DNA of 64,000 nucleotides from Strobilurus pachycystidiatus (taxonomy: Eukaryota > Basidiomycota > Agaricomycetes > Agaricales > Physalacriaceae), in NCBI GenBank assembly GCA_019915135.1, contig JAHLMK010000015.1, forward strand, positions 992,001-1,056,000, read 5' to 3'. This document shows, piece after piece, positions 1-9,569 of the stretch. Within the stretch, counting starts at the first letter, position 1. The number at the start of each line of letters is the position of its first letter. A model generated the notes under the pieces. It was not told where the DNA came from. It saw only the letters and a list, made by a program, of their open reading frames with translations, and did no database searches. Position numbers and translations under genes: made by a program.

Positions 1-593
1 CCATCGGGCCCATCTGGTTGAAGGCGCGCACGGCAGGTGTGTATGGGAGCAGAAAGGCAAGGATGTGGTCCAGGTGAATATAGCAGTCTCGAAATTCAAT
101 GAACTTCAGATATTTGAGCGGTCTAGTGAGGCGGGGGGTGCGTGCAAAACCGTCCTTTGCGGGAGTCCACTTGTCAAAGCGTATGTGGTCTATGACCAAC
201 GCCTGCAGGTTTGGAAAGGATGAGGCGAAGATCACGATGGGGTAAAGGAGCGCATTTTCGATTTCTGGGGACTGCAGAGTCAACGACTTGACCCAGGCAG
301 CCACCTTCCCATGGACTTGCTCTTCCATCTTTTCTGTGATCTGTGAAGAACGCGGTAAGCAGTCTGCAGCCAAGTCCCGCAGCTTCAAAACGCACTTGCG
401 AGGCAGTTACGCAGCTCATTGATAGCTCAGCGAAGCCCAGAGGACTCAGTCCAACTAGGGCATCTCGGGAGATTCGTCTCATGGCCCTCAAGAAGGGCAG
501 GTCGTCCTTGCTCAGGTGAGAGCCAACTTCCCCCCATACGTCGGCTGGTAGTTGGGGCATGAGTTCATCAAGAACAACCGTTCGTTCGAACAA
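1..593 (-). CDS. F-box/LRR-like protein, 3' part outside window
   Basis: Exon 1 is 411-593 and exon 2 runs from 340 off the left edge; a 70-nt intron (341-410, donor GTAACT, acceptor TTCACAG, phase 0) joins them. The N-terminus MFERTVVLDELMPQLPADVW followed by a Leu-rich stretch with PFLRAMRRISRDAL looks like a degenerate F-box. Exon 2 reads as leucine-rich text (SLTLQSPEIENALLYP, FPNLQALVIDHIRFDKW, RPLKYLKFIEFRDCYI), the pattern of basidiomycete F-box/LRR proteins that act as substrate receptors of SCF ubiquitin ligases. It is divergent from the next F-box gene, with 77 bp between start codons. Start chosen as the first ATG of the open frame. The specific substrate cannot be inferred. Confidence 0.6.
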
Positions 594-670
594 ATTGCGT
601 CTAATCTTTCGATTCGAACCTGACCAATCTCAGTTCTTCTCTTCGGTGATCTCAGATCTTTATTTCCACC

Positions 671-2267
671 ATGTCCATCGCGCCTCCGCTAGACTTTCCC
701 AACGAACTGTTGGAAGAGGTCATCGAGCAAGCCTGCCTTATGGACCAAAATCTTGCCTTCCCCCTTCGTCTCTCGGGCAAGCGATTTTTTCGCGCGAGCA
801 AATATGTCTTTTCCCAGGTCACAGCTGACCTCACCTATTCCTCGACTGCTTGGGGTACTGGAGGGCTTGACTGCCACCCAGAAAAGCAACGAAACCGTGG
901 AGATCCACTTTGGGAGCCAACGCCGTGCACTCATTCGCCGGACGCAGTTGTGCATTTTTTCTCCGTTGAGAATCCCCACCTTGCCGCCTTCGTCAAGTCC
1001 CTCACTTTTCGAGGGCATGGCCCCAGACACCGTCGCAGGGGAGCACCAGAAAGCGACGTCATTCCCAAGTTCCGCACCCTCCTGCACCTCTTTCCCTCTC
1101 TCACACTCCTTACCTTGTACAACATGGTCCTTGGCGACCTCGAAGAACCGGCCGGTCACGGAACCCTTTCAAAGATGATCCTCCGTGATACCTTTGTTCA
1201 GCCCCCGGAACGACTTTTTGGTCTTCTCCTTCAACTTGGACAGGTCAAAGAACTCTGCCTTGAACAGAGCACCGTACTAGCCGCCAACGACCCGAAGGAC
1301 CGGGTGTCCTTGGCTGTGCCCACTGTTCGTCATCTATCCCTCGAAACCAACGCGGAGGGGAGCGAGGCGCACATGCTCAATGGATACAGTTTTCAAAACC
1401 TGGAATCCCTTTGTGTCTGCGCGCCGCTCTCCATATTTGAGGAGGAATCCTTTCTATCAGACCAGCGCGTGGACCTTCTACTGCGACTAGTCCCACCTAT
1501 CTCTTCATTCTCCCTTATCATCTGTGAGTGGCGTATTCTTTCAAACGATGTGCAAGACCTGAAGCAGAACGCCAGCTCCTGGCCGTTTCTTTGATCTGGG
1601 AGAGCAGCCAAGGCCTTGGGAAGACGTCTTCAACAGCATGACGGCGCTGAAGCACCTGACAGTAACGGCCTCCGAAGTCGATTCTGCGACGGTGGGCGAT
1701 CTGTGGTGGCCTTTTCATTTTCCAGGGCTCCAGACGCTCACGTTCCGCCTCAATCTCTCGGGGAGAATCTTCAATTACGACGCAGACTATGAAGAGCTGG
1801 AGGATGAGCCACAAACGCGGACGGCAGTGGTCGTGATGAAGGAGGCTCTGCACAGATTGAGTCTGCACCCAAACCTGCAGCTGTCTCTGGTGTTTGGACT
1901 TTGTGCGGACACAGCGCCTCGCTCTCTCTATGAGGAGAAATGGTTCTATGGGCTAAGTCGCAACCTACTAGGGCAGATGAGTCTCCCACCGAAGGTAAAG
2001 GTTGAGTGGGCGGAAGACGCGCAGGAGTTAATGGAGGTTGATTCTCTGGGAGGAGAGCATTGGTATTACAATCTGCCTACGCATCTGCACCGTCGAAACG
2101 GTGGCTCATTCGACTGGTACATGTACCATTATCCCGGACATCTCTCAAACAACTTGTGGGCCATTGACGCGGATTGGGACGAAGAGACTGAGGTGATTTA
2201 TCAGAGAATTGAGCAAGATCTGATTGCATTGGAACGGAACTGGGATGGGGAAGAAGAGGTGCAGTAA
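671..2267 (+). CDS. F-box/LRR-like protein
   Basis: Two exons, 671-1523 and 1576-2267, joined by a 52-nt phase-1 intron (GTGAGTGG...CGCCAG) that restores the frame. The protein (514 aa) begins MSIAPPLDFPNELLEEVIEQ, an F-box start (LPxEllexIi), followed by leucine-rich segments such as LLHLFPSLTLLTLYNMVL and VRHLSLETN. Compared with the gene at 19218-20516 it shares the same plan: F-box, then a segment matching FFxxxNPHLAxFVKSLTF, then FPxLxxLxLxxM. This marks the two as paralogues. Probable role: substrate adaptor of a cullin-RING ligase; family assignment by pattern only. The C-terminus is acidic (EEVQ end). Confidence 0.65.
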
Positions 2268-2419
2268 AGAGGGGGACGTAAATGATAGCAGGCGACACAC
2301 AAATGAAAACATTGATTCACAATTCAAGATTAACACGGGATGAAAGTGCTCAGATTTAAATCGAAGATCAGTGCAGAAACAATCTACAGAAATAGGTAAG
2401 CGTTTGGTTTGTTGTTCAA

Positions 2420-4552
2420 CTACGCTGTAGAGGGGCCAAAGGTCTTGCTATAGGTAGGAAAGACTCCCTCCTGCTCATCAAGCCATCGCTCCCTATCCGC
2501 GCTCCCACTGTGTCCGTCTGCACGAGCGTCAATGAGAGTGTCGTAGCCAGTCTCAGACGTCTGAAACATGGACGCCTGATTGAACCACACCACGGAGCCA
2601 CGTCCATTACCGGCCTCCCAGTCCTCCTCTGAGATTCCGTCCGCTCGATTCAGTGGGGTTGAGTTTTCAGGGGTGGGGAATGAGCCGTCGGTGGTGACGA
2701 CCTCAATCTTGGAGCGAAGATCGATGTTGAAATGAAAGAACAGTGAGGAGGAGTAGAGAAGGAAAACGCCTGGCGGAAGCTCCATGTAGATATTCGCCTC
2801 CCATATCACCAACCACGCCTTCTCTCGGTGGTTGAAGACGCCGAAGACAAACACGATGCAGATACCAAGGGCGAGGTTCTTGAAGTCAACGTGGGGATCG
2901 CAGTATACCCGCTTCCTTCCCTCCCATTTCCCCTCCATCTCTGCCCCCAGCCATGGAGCGTTTAGGCACCAATTCCAGAAGTACCCGAACGGCACCCACA
3001 TCTCATGTCGGTCCAGCATGAAATCGTTACACGCCTGGTATCTTCGGGCCACGCCTGGGAAGTTCACCTTCAGAATGTGGTTTGCGATGTTGCTGCTGGC
3101 TTGTCAGTCTCTTGGATGGAACAGAGCAGCAGAAATGCCCACCTGATGGAACGGAAGGCGGTTCCCACTTGGAAATGCTCTTCCAGGATCTCTTCATTAT
3201 CCTGGTGCCACTGCGACCACCCAGGAAACGTCTTGTTGTTCCTGTCGGCGCCTGCAATACAGAACCAGTGCGCTCCGCGTTTGTTCGAGTCCATGGCCGC
3301 CTTGCTCATCGGGACGCACGCCTTCACGAAACGCCGAGCTTGCTCGCAGAACTTGGGCAGCAGCTTCACTATCTCCGGAGTTATTTCAGAGCGATAAATG
3401 ACGAGGCGTCCAGCCGAATCCAGAATCCGAGTGGCCTTCCCTACGTAAGGTATCGGCCTCATGCCGCCAAGAAAACTCCAAATGCTCTTTCCGGCAGCGT
3501 GGGCCTTGCGTAAGAGAGCGGCCGGGTTGGTATCGAATCGGCGCCCCATCCATGCGGTTGAAGTAAGAGGGAGGGAGGGCGTGGCCAGCTGCGCCTGCGC
3601 GTGAAGCGTCTCGGTGCGTTCCTTGTCTCGCCGCTGCGAGTCTCTCTGCCTCTTCTCCTCGAGTCGCCGGCGGTTGCGAAGCGTCTGCCGACCCGTGCCC
3701 TCCGCCGGTTTCTCAGTACGCGCAACGGGCGCTGCCGAGGTGGAGTAGGCCCCAGTATTCCCTGCGTCGTAAGAGTACGCGACTGCGGGCGGCCGAAGGG
3801 TGGAGGAAGAAGCGTGCTTTTTTGAAGGCTGCTCAGTGGTGGAGGAGGCGCGCTTCTTTTTTGAAGGCTGCTCAGTGCTGGTGGAGGCGCGCTTCTTCGG
3901 AAGCTTCGTCCTCTTCCGGCGCGTTGCACGTAACAAGACAACGGCTGACGCGTCGGCGTCGGAGGAGTAGTGGAAATCGGACAGGTCGGATAGGTCCGAC
4001 AGCTCTGATACGTCGCAAGAAAAGTCGTCCCAGCCACGATCTTGAGACGGGGATGGAGCAGCCGAGCAAGGCGTAGCTCGCACGAAGTCGTACATCCGAG
4101 GGTCGACGTTAAAGGCCTCTGCATCGAGGGCCTCTTGCCGCAGGGCGGCGAGCTGAACGAGGTCGAAGTCAAGCACCGCGCCCTCAGGAGCTGGGTTGCT
4201 GAGCAAGCATGAGGGCGGGAACCAGGACGATGAGCAGTAAGACTCACCCAGCGCCAAACACCCTGTCAACTAGCTTCTGCAGGCGCGCGGCGGTACGGGT
4301 GACTGCGACCATGGCGAGGTTCGAGGCTCGTAAAGCGGTCCGCGTCCGGGCGAGAATGGAGTAAAGGTGCACAAGTGCTGCAGGCAAGCTGCTTTGGTAC
4401 TTGCTTGCGCGTTCCCAGAGATCTCGCAGGGGAGCGATGCCAAGGACCTTTACAGGACTCAGTACGAGATCTAGGGGAAAAGTGAAGGAACGGACCGTAT
4501 TTATACTCCAGCGCCGAGCCACACGTGAAGTGGGCGTGATTTTGGGAATCAA
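2420..4552 (-). CDS. TET/JBP-like 2OG-Fe(II) dioxygenase, putative
   Basis: Three exons: 4248-4552, 3143-4198, 2420-3092; introns of 49 nt (4199-4247) and 50 nt (3093-3142) keep the frame, giving 677 aa. The first part has a Ser/Asp-rich stretch and two short Lys-rich repeats ending STEQPSKK/TTEQPSKK, likely nuclear and disordered, then a basic coil around residues 260-300. The C-terminal domain contains DPHVDFKNLALG (HxD at about 521/523), the segment FGVFNHREKAWLVIWEA, then LPPGVFLLYSSSLFFHFN (distal His about 574). HxD...H with PPG/PSS before the last His is the layout of the fungal TET/JBP-type DNA-base dioxygenases, which oxidise 5-methylcytosine or thymine and are expanded in basidiomycetes near KDZ transposons. 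The Arg that binds 2-oxoglutarate is not placed with certainty. A KDZ gene lies 11 kb to the right. The start is the first ATG in the exon-1 frame. Confidence 0.55.
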
Positions 4553-6473
4553 CGCGACGTTCGCGACGTTGGTAAACAGAGAGAGTGGTGACCAGGTGGT
4601 GACTCAACGCGAAACTTCGCGCAATGTTTGCTGCTGTTTGAATTGGAAGGTGACGCCGGACTCGCTCGTCACGACCAACAGCACTGGCACACGGCGCGCT
4701 CGTCCGCGCGGCAATCTCGCGAATCAAATTGAGGGATAGGTTGTATTGGCGGCGAACGGGAGCGGTATCCACTCGAAGGTGTGTTGCATTGTACTTCAAA
4801 TTTCGAAATTTTGTTAATTCTTACAATTCCTTAGCGCGCCATTAGCGCTAATGGCATTGGCACCTGTCGTACAGGACTCTCAACCACACCACACCGGCCC
4901 TCCCTCCACGAGCGTGGCCAAGTAAACTACGGATACCCCTCCGTCTCGCTCAGGACGGTTATTCGACCTCGAGGCTGCATATTCAAGCGGCGGTACATTC
5001 TCCATTCACAGTTCGACAAGTTCACCCTATTCGCCCTGCAACCTCGGAGACTTTTCCATTTCATGGACACGGTTATGGAATGTGCAAGTACTTCGTTGGT
5101 GCGTCTTGCCGGATGACATCCAAGTCCATCTCATCTTGCATGCAGATTTCAATAGCCCCGTCAAACTCCAAATCCCGAACAATGGACGTACGTTTGTACA
5201 GTCTTCTGAACGCCCCATACCGCTTGGGGCAAACTCCGTGCGTGCGTCCTTTCCATCCGTCGTGTACAAACGACTCATGCCAAATTTAGGGAGCTTGCCA
5301 GTTCTCATGGTGCCCTGCCCTTGTTCATCGCGCTAGGACGCTTCACCACCGTCAGCCTTCTCGGCGCGCAGGCTCTGCTCCGCGTCTGCCACGTCGCCAC
5401 GCATCCTACTACGTCGGCTTCTGCTACGCGACGTTAAGGTACGCCGTCCGGACCTTCCTCGCGGCCTTCACTCGGTGACGCGTACGCAACGATACCAAGG
5501 CGGAGGTTGGCAGTACGACGCGAGCCCCTTGGATGAACGCCACTTGCAACGGGCGACCAGCTATTGCGCGGTTGGACCACCACTTTTGCCCACCTCGCCA
5601 AAGGACGCTTTGGTGAACAGCCTACCAAGGCGTCGCGCTGGCCTGCTCACCAAGACGCCGCGTGGAGGGTCTTGGATTCGCTCGTAGCCTGGAGTGAGAA
5701 CCTGACCTTATTCACATTGCTGGGCGGCCGTTCTCGCCTACGAGTAGCTCTTCTTCCACGCCTGTCCTAAACTGATCAACGCCGCTTACCCCTGTAGCCA
5801 CCTCCCAAGGCAAGCAATAATTGGTTCGCCTTCTGTGGGCTCATTTTCATCAGATTTGCAGTTGCCCCCTCCAAGTCCATTGCTTTGAGAGGCGCGGCAT
5901 TACGGGCAGTGCATTGGGATCAAACACGAACGGTCGCGTCACGGGAGGCGTCGCCCAGCAGTACGGCGTGAGCATGCTCAACATCTGTGGAGCCGCCTTA
6001 CGCGCTACGATTCCCACCTGTGCTATATACGGGAGGAAGGATGTGGAGACAGTGCACAAGGAGTGTATCTGAGAAGTAACTCACGAAATGAACTCGGAAA
6101 TGAGACGCTACACGGCTCACCGGCCATCTGCTCATCCTCAGACAATGTAAGGGCATGGTTGTTAGGGCAAGAGCCCGAGGCTGTTCGGATGTAATTATTT
6201 GGGCCACATTTGCGCTGCCGGGGTTTGCCCGGTTGTTTCTCGCCTCTGGTCAATCAGTACGTCTTCAAACCGGCTCACTGGTCGCCTGTTCTTGCGCTCA
6301 ACGCGATCTTGCAAAAAGCTTATATTGCACGGAATACAAACAGTGAGGATTTGAATATAGTAATTCGGCAAAGTGCACAACATTGGCCTACATGACCATG
6401 CAAGAATGGAACGTAAGCGTGCAAAATCTGACCGGGTCTTCAGCTGAGAAACACACTTGACAGGCTTGGAAAC
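4553..6473. other. No supported gene (1.9 kb)
   Basis: Only short open frames occur. The longest readable piece (about 5000-5336, plus strand) has an ordinary amino-acid composition but no start, no partner exon and no recognisable motif; it may be a decayed gene fragment. Two perfect palindromes at 4798-4811 and 4838-4855 are listed separately. Confidence 0.5.
4798..4855. promoter_or_regulatory. Two perfect palindromes upstream of TET/JBP-like gene
   Basis: AAATTTCGAAATTT (4798-4811) and GCCATTAGCGCTAATGGC (4838-4855) are each perfectly self-complementary, 26 bp apart, about 250-300 bp upstream of the TET/JBP-like start at 4552. Perfect dyads of this size suit dimeric transcription factors. 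The function is inference only. Confidence 0.3.
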
Positions 6474-7075
6474 TCACGGCTTGATTCCGGGGGTACGGAC
6501 GACTTTGACTTCTCCCTCCTGCAGGCGGCTGTTGAAGAACGTCACAGCATCGCGCTGGGAGGTAAAGCGCTTCCGTTCAAACCCAGAAACTCCAATCACA
6601 GCAGCTTCAGCCTCCTCACTGAGGTGGAGTGAGTACTAGTTCTCGCGAATGGAGGTTAAGGCTGCTGCGTACGCGGTGAGAAAGATTCCAACTGTTCGTC
6701 CTTTTGTGACAGCCATGAACTTCCTCGGCGTACCCCCAGGTAGGCGAGTGGGCTTGAGAGGAGCGGTTGGCGTGTCTTCAAAGCACACGCCGACACGAAA
6801 TGGCTCTTGCGGGAGCGCATAGTCTGACAGCGCCAACTCAGGTTCTTGTAGGAACATTTGCTCTATTGATGGTCAGAATCGCTCTGCCTGAGCTAGGATT
6901 TCTCACCTTCGCCGTCACGCTGCACATCGTTTGCCTTTTCGTCCACCGCCCAAGGGGTCCGAGCTGCCTCAGGACCGCCATGGAAGACAACACCGTCGGA
7001 AGACTGCAGTACCGACGTGGAGACGCTGGTCGAGGAGGGAACGACGCCGCCAGGGTCTGCGAAGGGGGATGCCAT
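6474..7075 (-). CDS. RNase H1 N-terminal (viroplasmin-like) domain protein
   Basis: Three exons: 6907-7075, 6673-6862, 6474-6618, with introns of 44 nt (6863-6906) and 54 nt (6619-6672). The product is 167 aa. Residues from about 95 read KFMAVTKGRTVGIFLTA and, across the second intron, VIGVSGFERKRFTSQRDAVTFF. This is the pattern of the RNase H1 N-terminal / caulimovirus viroplasmin-like fold (YAVxxGRxxGIYxxW ... VxGFxGAxYKxFxTxxEAxxF), which binds RNA-DNA hybrids or dsRNA. No catalytic RNase H domain follows, so this is a stand-alone binding domain, as is common in agaricomycete genomes. The second intron splits the domain exactly at its loop, which supports the model. A GTGAGT right at the TGA stop could instead be a donor, in which case the protein would be longer. 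Confidence 0.6.
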
Positions 7076-7238
7076 GAGAGAGAGAGAATGAAAGATGCGC
7101 ATCGTACCTTTGACCTTTTTGACACTATAAAGTTTCCATGGAAGACATGTGTGCTAGAGGGAAGGTGCGTGGCAGCTCACATGAGGTCTGAAAATGAAAT
7201 AACGCTGCAAAACTATAGATAAGAGGCCCTCAGTCTAT

Positions 7239-7318
7239 TCTTTCATCAATCCCGGGGTGTTCTGTCTAAGGCTCCTTCATCAATCCCGAAGCTGCGTATC
7301 CACTCTTTCATCAATCCC
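7239..7318. repeat. Three spaced TCATCAATCCC motifs
   Basis: The core TCATCAATCCC recurs three times at 30-36 nt spacing across the 3' end of the 231-aa gene. On the minus strand it reads GGGATTGATGA, whose GGGATTG core matches the core of the large array at 20628-22203. Confidence 0.45.
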
Positions 7319-8114
7319 TGGCCCCCACGTGTGCAGATGCATCACCCTCCGGTACCTCAGACGCGTCAACATCGATGTCCGAATCGTCGGGTGGGTCGCT
7401 ATTGATGTCTAGATCCATGATGCTATCAAATTCGCGCTGGAACGCGAGATCTCGCTCGGAGTAACTCTTTGCGAAAATATCCAGGCGTAGACAAGCCCTG
7501 ATCTCCCCGAGCCAGGTGTATAGGTCGTTGAGCTCATCAAGGGTATCGGAGGCAGCAGCCCACGCGGGGTGAAGACGCCATTCCTCCAAGTCGGGTAACT
7601 CTTGAACGCGAGCCCAGTGTGTTTTGGCTACCTTGAGAGCGGTCTTGATGGCGGAGAACTCTATGGATAAGCCGTGTGCGGGCAGACCATCCGCACCAAC
7701 AGCCAAGTTATGCGCAATAGTTTCCACGTATTGGAAGGGAGCACCCTGATGATAGGTGCGCACGATTTCTCCCTGCTGCAAGATCAGCTGGAGTAGCTGC
7801 AGAGGTGACGGTTTCTTGACGGTAGGAGGACTGAGCGTGGTGTCCTGACATTGGTGAGTTGTTCGCTCAAGCGCACATTTACACTCACCCATAGCGTATC
7901 CATTGCCTACGACGGAGCTTGACCACGCCACCTTTTTTCTCCGCGTAGCGCTTGGCTGCTTTTTCCAGGAGCTGATCGCGCTTCCTATGCAACCATGGAT
8001 AGGTACAACGCACAGACAAGAGTAGTCCACTCACTTTTTATAATAAGCTGCGTTACGCTCTTTCTTTGCAGCCTGCCGGGCCTCATCTGTATCATAGACG
8101 CTCCTGGGTGCCAT
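7311..8114 (-). CDS. Hypothetical protein, basic N-terminus, acidic C-terminus
   Basis: Three exons: 8035-8114, 7889-7984, 7311-7830; introns of 50 nt (7985-8034) and 58 nt (7831-7888) give an open frame of 231 aa. The N-terminus MAPRSVYDTDEARQAAKKER continues into KRDQLLEKAAKRYAEKK, a strongly basic helical stretch resembling the short basic leader found in many unclassified agaricomycete proteins. The middle is a helical domain of unknown type, and the C-terminal 35 residues are Asp-rich. I do not recognise the family. A DNA- or RNA-binding role is only suggested by charge. It lies between the viroplasmin-like gene and the 170-bp satellite array, whose first unit begins about 280 bp upstream of its start. 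Confidence 0.5.
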
Positions 8115-8390
8115 TGTGCACTCTAATAGATTCAGACAGAGGAGGAAGGATGGTGGTAAGAAGAAAACGTCGAATAAGAAAGTACTTGCCTTTTTAAGTA
8201 ATCTACGCCACACAAAGCAATATCGCCTGTACATCCTTGCTTCCAGCACGACACATGAGCGTTGCCGTATGTTACAGTGCTGATTACTCTCTGGCATTCT
8301 CACGGCACCAATGAGAAGCCTTGGAACAATCAATTTATTCAACAGTCTTTACTTTACAAGTCTGACTCGACTAAGCTCATTCCACAATAC

Positions 8391-9413
8391 CACTCACCTC
8401 TCTCCAGCAATACCGCACTCAGCACAAGGCTTTTGGATACGCCCAAGGTACGTGTACAGCTAGGCCATGGACTTGAAACTCATTCAACCTGTAGTCGAAT
8501 GCATGTGTCTGTTACAGCCGGTCAGGCTCTTCAGACTCGGACACACACTCACCGATACCTTTCAGCCATCTCATGAATAGATGACAGTCAAGTACAGGCC
8601 TCTCGGGTGCGCCTAACGTAAGTGTACAGCTAAGCCATGGACTGAACACTCATTCGACTTATAGTCGAGCACATGTGTCTGTTACAGCCGGCCAAGCTCT
8701 TCAGACTCGGACACACACTCACCGATACCTTTCAGCCATCTCATGAATAGATGACAGTCAAGTACAGGCCTCTCGGGTGCGCCTAACGTAAGTGTACAGC
8801 TAAGCCATGGACTGAACACTCATTCGACTTATAGTCGAGCACATGTGTCTGTTACAGCCGGCCAAGCTCTTCAGACACGGACGCTCACTCACCGATGCCT
8901 CTCCGTCATCTCATGCATAGATGGCGGTCAAGTACAAGCCTCTTGGGTGCACCCAAGGTAGGCGTGCACCTAAGCCATGGACTGAAAACTCATTCGACCT
9001 ATAGTTGAACACATGTGTCTGTTACAGCCGGTCAGGCTCTTCAGACGCGAGCGCTCACTCACCGATGCCTCTCCGTCATCTCATGCATAGATGGCGGTCA
9101 AGTACAAGCCTCTCGGGTGCACCCAAGGTAGGGGCGCACCTAAGCTATGGACTGAAAACTCATTCGACCTATAGTTGAGCACATGTGTCTGTTACAGCCG
9201 GCCAAGCTCTTCAGACACGGACGCTCACTCACCGATGCCTCTCCGTCATCTCATGCATAGATGGCGGTCAAGTACAAGCCTCTCGGGTGCACCCAAGGTA
9301 GGGGCGCACCTAAGCTATGGACTGAAAACTCATTCGACCTATAGTTGAACACATGTGTCTGTTACAGCCGGTCAGGCTCTTCAGACGCGAGCGCTCACTC
9401 ACCGATGCCTCTC
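8391..9413. repeat. Tandem array, strict 170-bp period
   Basis: The segment GTTACAGCCG recurs at 8511, 8681, 8851, 9021, 9191 and 9361, exactly 170 bp apart each time; ACTCACCGAT-type segments show the same phase from 8546 to 9396. Five full units plus a diverged first unit (8391-8545) are present. Units differ by scattered substitutions but no net indels. No open frame runs through it. The period is close to one nucleosome plus short linker. Confidence 0.9.
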
Positions 9414-9569
9414 ACCTAATTTCTCCGACCTGATTGACTGTCAAAGAGCCTTGCCAATACGCCAGGGGGAATGAGCTGTGAGTCACACTACAAAGTATTG
9501 GTGGCGTAAAAAATGAAAATTCATTGAGTACATGCGCAAAAAGTGAATAAATTGGGATACAATCTAAGT

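Noticed and set aside
598..640. GGTTCGAATC on the minus strand as a tRNA T-loop
   Set aside because: No pairing T-stem, no acceptor stem and no A-box at the right distance.
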